Shown here one piece after another: positions 34,464-44,129 of a stretch of DNA of 64,000 nt. This DNA is from an uncultured Helicobacter sp. (GTDB taxonomy: Bacteria; Campylobacterota; Campylobacteria; Campylobacterales; Helicobacteraceae), in assembly GCF_937893305.1 (NCBI RefSeq), contig NZ_CALBGN010000012.1, positions 1 to 64,000 of the forward strand. The letters are read 5' to 3'. Under the pieces are notes generated by a model. That model was not told the origin of the DNA. It made no database searches and saw only the letters and a program-made list of their open reading frames with translations. The position numbers were made by a program, and so were the translations under genes. Numbering within the stretch: position 1 is the stretch's first letter; every line of letters begins with the position of its first letter.

Positions 34464-35000
34464 ATGAAAGACTTAATTGCAAAGCGTTACATTAAAGCAT
34501 TGGCAAATTCTGCGTTACAAAAGGAATTGGAAGAAATTGCTCTTTTTCTTGGGAAACTAGCAGGAGCAAATGCAATTTCAAAGTTTAGAGAAATCATAGA
34601 ATCTCCTTATGTTACGATAGAGCAAAAAGTAGATTTTATCTTAAAGAATATTTTGGATAATACAGCAAATGTGAAGTTTGTCAATTTTGTTAAGGTTTTA
34701 GCAGAACATAAGAGATTGAATTTATTTGAGGAGCTTTATGCGGAGCTATCTTCACATTTAGCGGCTTTAAATAAAGAATATATTGCACAACTTGTTGTAA
34801 ATGAGAGTTATGAAGACTCAATTTTAAAAGAAATTGAGAGTAGTTTTAGTAAAAAGCTCGGTGTAAATCTTTTGTTGAAACAGCAAGTTGTAGCAAATGC
34901 TGGAATTAGATTAGTTGTAGAAGATTTAGGCGTAGAGGTTTCTTTTTCGCAAGAGAAATTTATCAATGATTTAAGAAATCATATTTTAAAAGCATTTTAA
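34464..35000 (+). CDS. atpH: ATP synthase F1 subunit delta
   Basis: Connects F1 to the peripheral stalk. The 178-residue protein opens IAKRYIKALA, the OSCP/delta N-terminal helix pattern. It ends with a beta-rich part carrying GIRLVVEDLGVEVSFS. Its place between atpF and atpA supports the call, since delta subunits are poorly conserved. Confidence 0.92.
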   Translation: MKDLIAKRYIKALANSALQKELEEIALFLGKLAGANAISKFREIIESPYVTIEQKVDFILKNILDNTANVKFVNFVKVLAEHKRLNLFEELYAELSSHLAALNKEYIAQLVVNESYEDSILKEIESSFSKKLGVNLLLKQQVVANAGIRLVVEDLGVEVSFSQEKFINDLRNHILKAF

Positions 35001-35021
35001 TTTTTTAGATAAGGAGTTGCA

Positions 35022-36536
35022 GTGGTGGCAAAGTTACAAGCAGATGAGATTAGCTCTATCATTAAAGAGAGAATTGATAATTTTGAACTTGATTTAGATA
35101 TTGCACAGACAGGAAAAGTTGTTGCGTATGCTGATGGAGTTGCGAAAGTTTATGGGCTTAAAAACGCAATGAGCTATGAAATGGTTGAGTTTGATACAGG
35201 CGATAAGGGTTTGGCGTCAAGCTTGGAAGAAGGCAGTGTAGGTGTTGTTGTTTTAGGTGCTGGCAAGGAGATCAAAGAAGGAACTTCTGTTAAGCGATTA
35301 GGAAAGCTTTTGCGTGTGCCAGTTGGAGAGGGTATGATGGGGCGTGTTGTAAATGCACTTGGAGAACCAATTGATGGGAAAGGTGCTGTTGAAGCTAAAG
35401 AGTATCGCTTTATGGAAGAAAAAGCACCTGGAATTATGGCTAGAAAGTCTGTTCATGAGCCACTTCAAACAGGATTGAAAGCTATTGATGCGCTTGTTCC
35501 AATTGGTAGAGGGCAAAGAGAATTGATTATCGGTGATAGACAGACAGGAAAAACAACTGTTGCCATTGATACAATTATTAATCAAAAAGGGCAAGATGTT
35601 GTTTGTATTTATGTTGCTATTGGTCAAAAAGAATCCACAGTAGCACAAGTAGTAAGAAAGCTTGAAGAGCACGGAGCTATGGAATACACAATTATCGTTA
35701 ATGCTCCCGCTTCAGATTCTGCTGCTATGCAGTATCTTGCACCTTATGCAGGTGTAACAATGGGAGAGTATTTTAGAGATAACGGCAGACATGCTCTAAT
35801 TGTTTATGATGATTTGAGTAAGCACGCTGTTGCTTATCGTGAAATGTCATTAATTTTAAGACGCCCTCCTGGTCGTGAAGCATTCCCTGGTGATGTTTTC
35901 TATTTACACTCAAGATTGCTGGAAAGAGCAGCTAAGGTTAGTGATGAGTTGGGTGCTGGATCTTTAACTGCATTGCCAATTATTGAAACACAAGCTGGAG
36001 ATGTTGCTGCATATATTCCAACGAATGTTATTTCTATTACAGATGGGCAAATTTTCTTAGAAACAGATTTGTTTAATTCTGGAATCCGTCCAGCTATTAA
36101 TGTTGGTTTGTCTGTTTCTCGTGTTGGAGGTGCTGCGCAGATTAAAGCAACAAAACAAGTTTCTGGGACTTTAAGACTTGATCTTGCGCAATATAGAGAA
36201 CTTCAAGCATTTGCACAATTCGCATCTGATCTCGATGAATCTAGTAGAAAACAGCTTGATAGAGGACAAAGAATGGTGGAAGTGCTTAAACAGCCTCCAT
36301 ATTCTCCACTACCAATTGAGCGACAAGTTGTGATTATTTTTGCAGGAGCTAGGGGCTATATGGACGATGTAGCAGTTGCTAACATTACAAAATTTGAGGC
36401 AGATTTGTATCCATTCTTAGAAGCGAAATATCCGCAAATTTTTGAAGATATTCGTTCTAAAAAAATGCTAGATAAAGATATTGAAGAGACACTTTGCAAA
36501 GCGTTAGAAGAATTTAAATCTAGTTTTGCTGTATAA
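35022..36536 (+). CDS. atpA: ATP synthase F1 subunit alpha
   Basis: The non-catalytic nucleotide-binding subunit, 504 residues. Walker A is GDRQTGKTT, followed by IYVAIGQKESTV, and the arginine finger region is in IRPAINVGLSVSRVGGAAQ. Two GTG codons stand in tandem (35022 and 35025) behind AAGGAG; the protein begins (M)VAKLQADE or (M)AKLQADE. Either is possible and no ATG competes. Sequence identity with H. pylori AtpA appears high throughout. Confidence 0.98.
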   Translation: MVAKLQADEISSIIKERIDNFELDLDIAQTGKVVAYADGVAKVYGLKNAMSYEMVEFDTGDKGLASSLEEGSVGVVVLGAGKEIKEGTSVKRLGKLLRVPVGEGMMGRVVNALGEPIDGKGAVEAKEYRFMEEKAPGIMARKSVHEPLQTGLKAIDALVPIGRGQRELIIGDRQTGKTTVAIDTIINQKGQDVVCIYVAIGQKESTVAQVVRKLEEHGAMEYTIIVNAPASDSAAMQYLAPYAGVTMGEYFRDNGRHALIVYDDLSKHAVAYREMSLILRRPPGREAFPGDVFYLHSRLLERAAKVSDELGAGSLTALPIIETQAGDVAAYIPTNVISITDGQIFLETDLFNSGIRPAINVGLSVSRVGGAAQIKATKQVSGTLRLDLAQYRELQAFAQFASDLDESSRKQLDRGQRMVEVLKQPPYSPLPIERQVVIIFAGARGYMDDVAVANITKFEADLYPFLEAKYPQIFEDIRSKKMLDKDIEETLCKALEEFKSSFAV

Positions 36537-36551
36537 AAATAGGGAGTTGTT

Positions 36552-37439
36552 ATGGGAAACAACCTGAAGGATATTAGAAAGCAGATTTCAAGTGTTTTAA
36601 ATACACAAAAAACGACACGCGCAATGAAGCTTGTATCTACTTCTAAATTAAAAAAAGCCGAAGAGATGGCTAGACGATCTAGAATGTATGCAAGAAAAAT
36701 TGTTGAAGTGCTAGAAGAAATTAAAGTTAAGGTTGCAAACGGTGAAAATGTGCAAGAAAATCCTTATTTTAACGCGGGAAATAAGGATTCTAAACTTGTT
36801 GATATTATTTTGGTAACAGCAGATAAAGGACTTTGTGGAGGCTTTAATATCAATACCATCAAGGAAGTTAATCGTATAATTGCTGAGCAAAAAGAAAAGA
36901 ATTTAAAAATTCGTTTGCGTGTTATTGGTAAAAAAGCCATAGAATATTATAAGTTTAATGAAATTGAAGTTCTTGATAGTGTTATTGGTCTGAGTGCCAC
37001 GCCTCAATATGCAGATGCAGCGGAATTTGTTAATAAAGCAGTTACAGATTATCTAAATGGTGTAACTTCTAAAATAATTTTAGTCCATAATGGATTTAAG
37101 AATATGATAGCTCAAGAGATGAAAGTAGAACAACTTTTGCCTATTGAAAATGCAATGCTTTCTGAAAAATGCACTTCTGTATTGGAAGTAGAACCTAATG
37201 ATCAAGAGAGTGAAATTCTAAATGAACTTGCTAAAAAATATGTTGAATTTAGTATGTATTATGCTCTTGTGGATTCTTTAGCGGCAGAGCATAGTGCTAG
37301 AATGCAGGCAATGGATGCGGCAACAAGCAATGCAGGTGAACTAGCAAAGAGTCTAACGATTGCTTATAATAAAGCACGTCAAGAAGCAATTACAACCGAG
37401 CTAGTAGAGATTAATACTGGCGTTGAATCAATGAAATAA
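36552..37439 (+). CDS. atpG: ATP synthase F1 subunit gamma
   Basis: The central rotating shaft. The N-terminal helix carries IRKQISSVLNTQKTTRAMKLVS and the C-terminal helix carries ARMQAMDAATSNAGE. Between them is a Rossmann-like domain with TADKGLCGGFN. The 295 residues are normal. Spacing is tight on both sides within the operon. Confidence 0.97.
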   Translation: MGNNLKDIRKQISSVLNTQKTTRAMKLVSTSKLKKAEEMARRSRMYARKIVEVLEEIKVKVANGENVQENPYFNAGNKDSKLVDIILVTADKGLCGGFNINTIKEVNRIIAEQKEKNLKIRLRVIGKKAIEYYKFNEIEVLDSVIGLSATPQYADAAEFVNKAVTDYLNGVTSKIILVHNGFKNMIAQEMKVEQLLPIENAMLSEKCTSVLEVEPNDQESEILNELAKKYVEFSMYYALVDSLAAEHSARMQAMDAATSNAGELAKSLTIAYNKARQEAITTELVEINTGVESMK

Positions 37440-37451
37440 GGAGTATAGTAA

Positions 37452-38867
37452 ATGTCAGAAAATATGGTAGGAAAAATCATTCAAGTAATGGGTCCTGTGG
37501 TTGATGTTGATTTTGAATCATATCTGCCTGCAATTAATGAGGCGTTGGATATAGATTTTGAAATTGATGGACAGAATCGTAAGTTAGTTTTGGAAGTTGC
37601 AGCGCATATTGGCGATAATCGTGTGCGTGCAATTGCTATGGATATGACAGAAGGTCTTACAAGAGGCGAAAAAGTCAGTGCTAGAGGTAATCCTATTACG
37701 GTTCCAGTTGGCGAACAAGTTCTGGGTAGAATTTTTAATGTTACAGGCGATGTGATTGATGGCGGAGAAGAACTTAATAATCCAGAAAAATGGTCAATCC
37801 ACAGAAGTGCGCCAACTTTTGAGAATCAAAGCACTAAAACAGAAATGTTTGAAACGGGAATTAAAGTTGTAGATTTGCTTGCTCCTTATTCTAAAGGCGG
37901 TAAAGTTGGTTTATTTGGTGGTGCAGGAGTTGGGAAAACGGTTGTTATTATGGAGCTTATCCATAATGTTGCTTTTAAACACAGTGGTTATTCTGTGTTT
38001 GCAGGAGTTGGCGAGAGAACACGTGAAGGAAATGATCTTTATCATGAAATGAAAGAGTCAGGTGTTTTGGATAAAGTTGCTTTATGTTATGGGCAAATGA
38101 ATGAACCACCGGGTGCTAGAAATAGAATCGCTTTTACGGGTCTTACAATGGCGGAGTATTTCCGTGATGAAAAAGGATTAGATGTATTGATGTTCATTGA
38201 TAATATCTTTAGATATGCGCAATCTGGAGCAGAGATGTCAGCACTTCTTGGAAGAATTCCATCTGCAGTAGGTTATCAACCAACGCTAGCTAGCGAGATG
38301 GGAAAGCTTCAAGAAAGGATCACATCAACCAAAAAAGGTTCAATTACATCTGTTCAAGCAGTATATGTTCCAGCAGATGACTTAACTGACCCAGCACCAG
38401 CCTCTGTTTTTGCTCACCTTGATGCAACGACGGTGTTAAATAGAAAAATTGCAGAAAAAGGGATTTATCCAGCAGTGGATCCTCTAGATTCTACTTCAAG
38501 AATTTTAGATCCTCAAGTTGTAGGAGAAGAACATTATAAAATTGCAACAAGTGTGCAGCAAGTACTTCAAAAATATAAAGATTTGCAAGATATTATTGCA
38601 ATTTTGGGAATGGATGAACTCTCTGAAGAAGATAAAAAAGTTGTTGAACGCGCAAGAAAAATTGAAAAGTTCCTTTCTCAACCATTTTTCGTTGCAGAAG
38701 TTTTTACGGGAAGTCCAGGTAAATATGTAACATTACAAGAGACGCTAGAAGGTTTTAAAGGAATCTTAGAAGGTAAATATGATCAGATTCCAGAAAACGC
38801 TTTCTATATGGTGGGTAATATCAATGAGGTTCTTGAAAAAGCGGAGAAAATGAAAGCTAACGGATAA
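37452..38867 (+). CDS. atpD: ATP synthase F1 subunit beta
   Basis: The catalytic subunit, 471 residues. Walker A is GGAGVGKTV, the catalytic Glu lies in GVGERTREGND, Walker B is VLMFIDNIFRYAQ with Asp, and the signature PAVDPLDSTSR follows. It is complete and highly conserved. Confidence 0.98.
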   Translation: MSENMVGKIIQVMGPVVDVDFESYLPAINEALDIDFEIDGQNRKLVLEVAAHIGDNRVRAIAMDMTEGLTRGEKVSARGNPITVPVGEQVLGRIFNVTGDVIDGGEELNNPEKWSIHRSAPTFENQSTKTEMFETGIKVVDLLAPYSKGGKVGLFGGAGVGKTVVIMELIHNVAFKHSGYSVFAGVGERTREGNDLYHEMKESGVLDKVALCYGQMNEPPGARNRIAFTGLTMAEYFRDEKGLDVLMFIDNIFRYAQSGAEMSALLGRIPSAVGYQPTLASEMGKLQERITSTKKGSITSVQAVYVPADDLTDPAPASVFAHLDATTVLNRKIAEKGIYPAVDPLDSTSRILDPQVVGEEHYKIATSVQQVLQKYKDLQDIIAILGMDELSEEDKKVVERARKIEKFLSQPFFVAEVFTGSPGKYVTLQETLEGFKGILEGKYDQIPENAFYMVGNINEVLEKAEKMKANG

Positions 38868-38877
38868 GGATTTTTAT

Positions 38878-39270
38878 ATGGAAACCTTGAAGCTAGATAT
38901 TGTTACTCCAGAGGGTAAGATTTTTTCTAATTCTGTAAGAAGTGTTACTCTTCCTGGTAGTGAGGGTGAGTTTGGTGTTTTGCCTGGGCATGTTGGTGTC
39001 GTAACAACATTGCATACAGGTGTTATTGAAATTGAAAAGATTGATGGCAAAAAAGAAATTGTTGCAATTAATTGGGGATACGCAAAAGTTGATGAAACAA
39101 GTGTAGATGTTTTAGCAGAGGGCGCAGTGGATATCAATGGTGATAGTGAAGGAGAAATTGCTCAAGCTATTGCTAGTGCAAAACAATTACTTGAAGAATC
39201 AACAGATAACAATATTGCAGTTTCAATGGTGGTTTCACGCATTGAAAATGCTGCAAAGAGTGTGTTGTGA
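38878..39270 (+). CDS. atpC: ATP synthase F1 subunit epsilon
   Basis: The rotor stalk subunit with inhibitory potential. A beta-sandwich opens LDIVTPEGKIFS and carries LPGSEGEFGVLPGHVGVV. A short helical tail follows. The 130 residues are normal. The stop overlaps the GTG start of the exbB-like gene (GTGA), tying the ATP synthase operon to the Tol-Pal genes. Confidence 0.95.
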   Translation: METLKLDIVTPEGKIFSNSVRSVTLPGSEGEFGVLPGHVGVVTTLHTGVIEIEKIDGKKEIVAINWGYAKVDETSVDVLAEGAVDINGDSEGEIAQAIASAKQLLEESTDNNIAVSMVVSRIENAAKSVL

Positions 39271-39839
39271 GTTTTCTTTCATTGCTAGAGGGCTACGGAA
39301 TAACTACCGTGGTCATTCTTTCTTGGTTGTCATTATATTTTATTTTGGTTCTTTGGATTTTTATGTATCGCTATTTTTCAATTACTATGGCTTTGTCAAG
39401 CGAAGAGAAATGCTTAGAAACATTGTTAAGTGGTCGCAATACGCTACCTAAAAATTCATTGTTGGGTTCTAATTTGGTTGGAATTGATAAGAAATTAACA
39501 GAACATATGTTGCAATTTGCATTAGATAAGGCAATTAAAGACGCGACTCTTGGCTTGACCTTTTTAGCTATTGTTGCTTCCACTGCTCCTTTTATTGGAC
39601 TATTTGGAACGGTTGTTGAAATTTTAGAGGCTTTTTCAAAGCTTGGAGAAAACTCAAGAGCAACTTTAGATATTATTGCTCCTATTATCTCAAAAGCACT
39701 TGTTGCCACTGCAGCTGGAATCTTAACGGCAATTCCCGCTTATTCTTTTAATCTCTTTTTAAAGCGTAAGGTTTTTGAGCTTAATACTTATTTGCAATTA
39801 CAAATTAATGTTTTAATTTCCCCTAAAGCTACTGTTTAG
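39267..39839 (+). CDS. tolQ: MotA/TolQ/ExbB-family proton channel
   Basis: A 190-residue inner-membrane protein with three membrane segments (about 9-32, 95-118, 135-160). The family signature lies in FLAIVASTAPFIGLFGTVVEIL and SKALVATAAGILTAIPA. With the next gene it forms the proton-driven motor that energises TolA/TonB-type proteins. Because tolB and pal follow, the TolQ role is preferred to ExbB. The GTG start overlaps the atpC stop by four bases. Confidence 0.88.
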   Translation: MSFLSLLEGYGITTVVILSWLSLYFILVLWIFMYRYFSITMALSSEEKCLETLLSGRNTLPKNSLLGSNLVGIDKKLTEHMLQFALDKAIKDATLGLTFLAIVASTAPFIGLFGTVVEILEAFSKLGENSRATLDIIAPIISKALVATAAGILTAIPAYSFNLFLKRKVFELNTYLQLQINVLISPKATV

Positions 39840-39853
39840 AGTTGGAGTAATTT

Positions 39854-40252
39854 TTGAAATCGCATTATAATTGGGACGAAACTCCAGAGCTTAATATTAC
39901 GCCTTTAGTTGATATTATGTTGGTGTTATTGGCTATTTTAATGGTAACTGCTCCTGTAATTGTTTATCAAGAAGAGATTGCGCTTCCACAAGGTTCAAAA
40001 AGTGCAAAAATGCAAGAGGATTCCAAGATAGAGATTCGCGTAGATGTTCAACGCAATATTTATTTAAAAGATGAAGTGTTGAGCTTTGATAGTTTTCCAG
40101 ATGCTTTTGTTGTTTTTGCAAATGCTTATGATAAAAATACACAAGTATATATTCGTGCGGACAAAAATTTAAAATACGATGATGTCATTTATGTGTTAAA
40201 GATTGCAAAACAAAGTGGATTTTCAAGGGTTTCACTCGTTACTGATGGTTAG
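39854..40252 (+). CDS. tolR: ExbD/TolR-family motor protein
   Basis: 132 residues with one membrane helix carrying the proton-binding Asp in LNITPLVDIMLVLLAIL (about residues 13-29) and a small periplasmic domain. The start is TTG with GGAG upstream; no in-frame ATG precedes the membrane segment. The stop lies eight bases inside the next gene. It partners with the TolQ-like protein. Confidence 0.88.
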   Translation: MKSHYNWDETPELNITPLVDIMLVLLAILMVTAPVIVYQEEIALPQGSKSAKMQEDSKIEIRVDVQRNIYLKDEVLSFDSFPDAFVVFANAYDKNTQVYIRADKNLKYDDVIYVLKIAKQSGFSRVSLVTDG

Positions 40253-40979
40253 AGTTGTTTTATTTTTAACAAGTGGAAGTATTTCTCTTTGTTGTTATGC
40301 CTTAATGATTGCTCTTTTGTTGTGGCGTCTAAGTGCTGTAAGCGAGCCTCCAAAAGCCTATACAACATATAAGGAGACAACTTTTAGTATTGATTTAATT
40401 GAAGAATCTAAGCCTAAAAAAGAGATTAAGGTTACACAAAAAAGATCAGAGAAAAAAGTCAAAGAGATTCCTGTAAAAAAAGAAAGTGCTTCTGTAAGTC
40501 CAAATGTTGGAATTGGAATTAATGATCTTTTTAAACAGGTGGAATCTAAAATGCCAGTAAAATCGACAAAGCCACCTAGCCAAAATGATAAAATTGCTAA
40601 AAACAAAAAAGCAAAAGAAAGTGCGCAAAGTGAGAATTTAAGTGACGAGTTAGAAAAAATTATGGCAAATTTAGATACACAAAAAACATTAAGTTTTGCT
40701 ACTCCAAAAGGAGAGTATGATGCTTTTTATGCGAAGGTTCATGAGATTTTAGCGCAAAATTGGAATCCAATGCGCACGGCAACTCAGCATTTTTCAGAAG
40801 TTGCAATCACCATTGATGCACAAGGTAAATTCTCTTATGTAATTGTTAAAAAATCGGGAGATTTTGAATTTGATGAAGCTTTAAAAGCCTTTTTGGATAT
40901 AATGCGTCGTCAAGAATTTCCACCTTATGATGGTGGGAGTAGCACTAAAATTATGGTAACTTTTAAAACTGAGGTGTAA
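40245..40979 (+). CDS. tolA: TolA-like protein with a TonB-type C-terminal domain
   Basis: 244 residues from the ATG at 40245. A membrane anchor (about 8-28) is followed by a Lys/Glu/Pro-rich linker across the periplasm. The C-terminal domain reads EFDEALKAFLDIMRRQEFPPYDGG, the TonB/TolA C pattern. Position between tolR and tolB points to TolA. An upstream TTG at 40203 would add 14 residues overlapping tolR and is not favoured. Confidence 0.8.
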   Translation: MVRVVLFLTSGSISLCCYALMIALLLWRLSAVSEPPKAYTTYKETTFSIDLIEESKPKKEIKVTQKRSEKKVKEIPVKKESASVSPNVGIGINDLFKQVESKMPVKSTKPPSQNDKIAKNKKAKESAQSENLSDELEKIMANLDTQKTLSFATPKGEYDAFYAKVHEILAQNWNPMRTATQHFSEVAITIDAQGKFSYVIVKKSGDFEFDEALKAFLDIMRRQEFPPYDGGSSTKIMVTFKTEV

Positions 40980-40981
40980 AA

Positions 40982-42259
40982 ATGAAGAAAATTGTTTTTG
41001 TGTTGATGTGTGTTTTTGAATTTGCTTGTGCAAATCAAGTTGATGCAACTTTAGAGGTTGTAAAAAAATTTGGGAATCTTCCTAGTATTTTGGTGCAAAA
41101 TGCAGGTAGTAATTTTTCTGAGCGTGAGTTTAGTCAAAGAATTTTTAAGATGCTTATTGCGGATTTGAAGGTTACAGGGCATTTTGTGGTGCAAGAATCA
41201 AAAGAGACAATTTCTAGTGAGATGCTAAATTTTGATGAATATCGCAAAAATAAGATTGACTTAGTTGCGCGTATTAAAGCAGAAAAAGTAGGTAATGGCG
41301 TAATGGCAAAACTTCAGCTTTATGATGCAAATTCTGGTTTAGTTGCCTTAAGCAAAGAATATCAAAACACGCAACAAGAAGCCTATCCTTTTTTAGCGCA
41401 TAAAATGGCAATTGATATTAATAATTACATAAAAGCTCCAAGCGTAGATTGGATGGAGCGTATGGTTATTCTTGCTTATTATACAAAATCTGGTGAGAGT
41501 GATATTATAATGAGTGATTACACACTGAGTTATAAAAAGAAAGTGATAAGTGGAGGCTTAAATATTTTTCCTAAATGGGCGAATACAACACAAAGTGCTT
41601 TTTATTATACAAAATATCTTGATAAGCCTACACTTTTTAGATTTGATTTAACAACAGGACAAAATAAGAAAATGTTTGATAGCAATGGGATGCTTGTTGC
41701 TTCAGATGTCAGTAATGATGGGAATAAAATCTTAGTGACAATGGCTCCAAATGAACAGCCTGATATTTTTATGTATGATGTAACAAATGGTGCATTAAAG
41801 CGACTTACAAAGTATAGTGGTATTGATGTGAGTGGAAACTTCATTGACAATGAAGAAAGAGTTATGTTTGTTTCTGATCGCTTAGGGTATCCGAATGTGT
41901 TTGCGATTCCAACTAGTGGAGAAGCTTCTGGGAAAGTTGAACAGATGGTTTTTCACGGACGTAATAATAATGCAGCAAATGCACATGGTAATTACATTGT
42001 ATATTCTAGTCGTGAAAGTAGTGAAGAATTTAGTCGTAATACCTTTAATCTTTATTTGGTTTCTACAAAGAGTGATTTTATTCGCAGATTGAGTGCAAAT
42101 GGTGTAAATCAGTTGCCACGCTTTGCAAAAGATGGGGAAACAATTATGTATATTAAACACGAAGCAAATCAAAGTGCTCTTGGGATAATTCGTTTAAATT
42201 ATAATAAAACTTTATTATTTCCATTGCAGGGCGGTGTAATTCAATCAATGGATTGGTAA
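40982..42259 (+). CDS. tolB: Tol-Pal system beta-propeller protein TolB
   Basis: A periplasmic protein that binds Pal and outer-membrane partners. A signal peptide (residues 1-18) is followed by an N-terminal alpha/beta domain. A six-blade WD40-like propeller has repeats such as ASDVSNDGNKILVTM, RVMFVSDRLGYPNVFAI and GNYIVYSSRE. The 425 residues are a normal length. It starts three bases after the tolA stop. Confidence 0.94.
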   Translation: MKKIVFVLMCVFEFACANQVDATLEVVKKFGNLPSILVQNAGSNFSEREFSQRIFKMLIADLKVTGHFVVQESKETISSEMLNFDEYRKNKIDLVARIKAEKVGNGVMAKLQLYDANSGLVALSKEYQNTQQEAYPFLAHKMAIDINNYIKAPSVDWMERMVILAYYTKSGESDIIMSDYTLSYKKKVISGGLNIFPKWANTTQSAFYYTKYLDKPTLFRFDLTTGQNKKMFDSNGMLVASDVSNDGNKILVTMAPNEQPDIFMYDVTNGALKRLTKYSGIDVSGNFIDNEERVMFVSDRLGYPNVFAIPTSGEASGKVEQMVFHGRNNNAANAHGNYIVYSSRESSEEFSRNTFNLYLVSTKSDFIRRLSANGVNQLPRFAKDGETIMYIKHEANQSALGIIRLNYNKTLLFPLQGGVIQSMDW

Positions 42260-42296
42260 AATAAATAAATTTTGTAGCAAAATAATTTTTTTTTGG

Positions 42297-42302
42297 TATA
42301 AT
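42297..42302 (+). promoter_or_regulatory. -10 box of pal next to a T9 run
   Basis: A perfect TATAAT preceded by a nine-T run (42286-42294) and GG. The pal ATG is 35 bases downstream behind AGGGAGA. A TTGTAG at 42272 is 19 bases from the -10, so the T run would sit in the spacer. This gives pal its own promoter within the tol operon. Confidence 0.6.
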
Positions 42303-42336
42303 TTTATGTTTTTTAAAAAAAATTAGGGAGAAAGAA

Positions 42337-42840
42337 ATGAAAAAGTTTCTAGTTTTAGGCTCATTAGCGGCTGTGTTGTTGGTAACTGGTTGTAGTCAAA
42401 AAAGCGGAGTAGATTCCAATACAGATGCAACTCAAGGTAAAGGTTATGCAAGTGGTCAAGATAACTTTGCAACAATTGAAGAGAGAATAAATTATGTTGA
42501 AAATCAACTTCAAAGTGTATTTTTTGATTTTGATAAGTTTGTTGTGCGCAATGATATGCAGAGTGTAGTTGATGGCGATGCTAATGTTCTAACATCTCCA
42601 GCAATGGGACTATTGACAGTAAGAATTGAAGGCAACACTGATGAGTGGGGAACAGATGAATATAACTATGCCCTAGGTTTAAAAAGAGCAGTTGCTGTTA
42701 AAGATGCTCTTGTAGCTAAAGGTGTAGAAGAGGGTAAAACTGTTTTAGTGAGTTATGGTGAAAGCAAGCCAACTTGTACAGCAAAAACAAAAGAATGTTG
42801 GGCGGAAAATAGAAAAGTAACATTTAAAATGTTACCATAG
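42337..42840 (+). CDS. pal: Peptidoglycan-associated lipoprotein Pal
   Basis: An outer-membrane lipoprotein that grips peptidoglycan. The signal peptide ends in the lipobox LVTGC (about residues 16-20). The OmpA-like domain carries VFFDFDKFVVR, EGNTDEWGTDEYNYALGLKRA and VSYGESKPTC...ENRKVTF. The 167 residues are normal. It acts with TolB and CpoB. Confidence 0.97.
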   Translation: MKKFLVLGSLAAVLLVTGCSQKSGVDSNTDATQGKGYASGQDNFATIEERINYVENQLQSVFFDFDKFVVRNDMQSVVDGDANVLTSPAMGLLTVRIEGNTDEWGTDEYNYALGLKRAVAVKDALVAKGVEEGKTVLVSYGESKPTCTAKTKECWAENRKVTFKMLP

Positions 42841-42858
42841 TTAAAAGAGGGGCTTCTT

Positions 42859-44109
42859 TTGCGAAGGTTATTTGCTACAAGTTTGGTTGTTGCAAGTTTG
42901 GTTGTTGCGCAAGAGCCATCTGCATTTAATGCAGGTGGAACTGCACCTCAAAAGACGGAATCGCAAATTCTTAATGAAAAACTTTTTAATCTTTCTACAC
43001 AAGTGAGAACTATTGAAGAATCACAAGAAGGTTTAAAAAGTGTTTTTGAAGGACAGCTTCAAAGAGTACAAGATGTCGCAAGTAAGATAGAGCTTTTAAG
43101 AGGCGAAAATAATGCAATCATTGCAGAAGTTAGAAAACATACGGATTCTAACTTTGCCTTGCAAAATGAAAATATTGAAAAAATCAAGCAAAGTATTTCT
43201 GCGCTTGGGGCTTTAATTAAAAAAACAAATGCTCAAATGCAAAATGAAATCAGTGTGCTAAAAGAAAAAATCGCAACCTTAGAGAATATGCAGACTACCA
43301 CAACAAGTTCTGCTACAGCTAGCAATGTGGAATCTAAAGTAAATCGTATTGCAGATACTGCAAAAAATGCTCAAGATGTTAAGGCTGTTGGAAATGTAAA
43401 AAAGACAGAAGAACAAAATGCTTATTTGGCGGTAGATGCACTTATTGCAAGTGTAGAAAATAATGCAACACAGATTAAAACATTAGAACTTGAAAATCAA
43501 GTATTAGATTCACTTAATGCTCAAAGTATAGAAAATTTGCCTATGGATGAAAAGGCGGAAAATACAGATAAAGACACAAAACAAGAAAGCCAAGAGAGTC
43601 AAAAATCTAATAAGATGGATTCCAATAATATTAGCAAAGATGGCAAAAAAATTGAAAAAGTTGAACCAAAAGCAACAAAAGACGCACAATCTACTAAGGC
43701 TAAAGAAAAGAGTAGCTCCACTGAAGATTTAGGTGTTGAAGATCTTAAGAAAAAGCCTTTAGCAAATGTTTTTAAAGAAGGTGAGCAATTCTATAAAGAT
43801 AAAAACTATAAAAAAGCTGATGCGTATTTGCAGTTTGCGCTAAAGGGTAATTATAAACCGGCTCGCGGGAATTATCTGCTAGGAGAAGTTGCATTTGAAC
43901 AAAAGCGTTATGAAGATGCCATTTATTACTATAAGACAAGTGCGACGCGTTATGACAAAGCTGATTATATGCCTCGTTTAATGTTGCATAGCGCAAAATC
44001 TTTTATAGCACTTAAAGAAGAAGAAAATGCAAAGCGGTTTTTGGAAACTTTGATTGCTTTATATCCAAAGACTAGTGAAGCAAGAGAAGCAAAAAAACTA
44101 ATTAAATAA
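42859..44109 (+). CDS. cpoB: CpoB/YbgF-like periplasmic TPR protein
   Basis: A 416-residue protein. A signal peptide (about 1-17) is followed by an N-terminal coiled coil (residues 30-160). A long Lys/Ser/Gln-rich linker (about 230-295) leads to C-terminal TPRs, with GNYLLGEVAFEQKRYEDAIYYYK-type helices. CpoB links the Tol-Pal machine to septal peptidoglycan synthesis in E. coli. This protein is much longer than E. coli CpoB (about 260), owing to the linker. It starts at TTG behind AGAGGGG. Confidence 0.85.
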   Translation: MRRLFATSLVVASLVVAQEPSAFNAGGTAPQKTESQILNEKLFNLSTQVRTIEESQEGLKSVFEGQLQRVQDVASKIELLRGENNAIIAEVRKHTDSNFALQNENIEKIKQSISALGALIKKTNAQMQNEISVLKEKIATLENMQTTTTSSATASNVESKVNRIADTAKNAQDVKAVGNVKKTEEQNAYLAVDALIASVENNATQIKTLELENQVLDSLNAQSIENLPMDEKAENTDKDTKQESQESQKSNKMDSNNISKDGKKIEKVEPKATKDAQSTKAKEKSSSTEDLGVEDLKKKPLANVFKEGEQFYKDKNYKKADAYLQFALKGNYKPARGNYLLGEVAFEQKRYEDAIYYYKTSATRYDKADYMPRLMLHSAKSFIALKEEENAKRFLETLIALYPKTSEAREAKKLIK

Positions 44110-44129
44110 ATTTAAATCAGGAGAAAATA

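Noticed and set aside
35298..35672. 124-codon minus-strand frame opposite atpA
   Set aside because: It is antisense to the Walker A region of a highly conserved gene, with Ser/Asn/Phe-rich composition typical of shadow frames.
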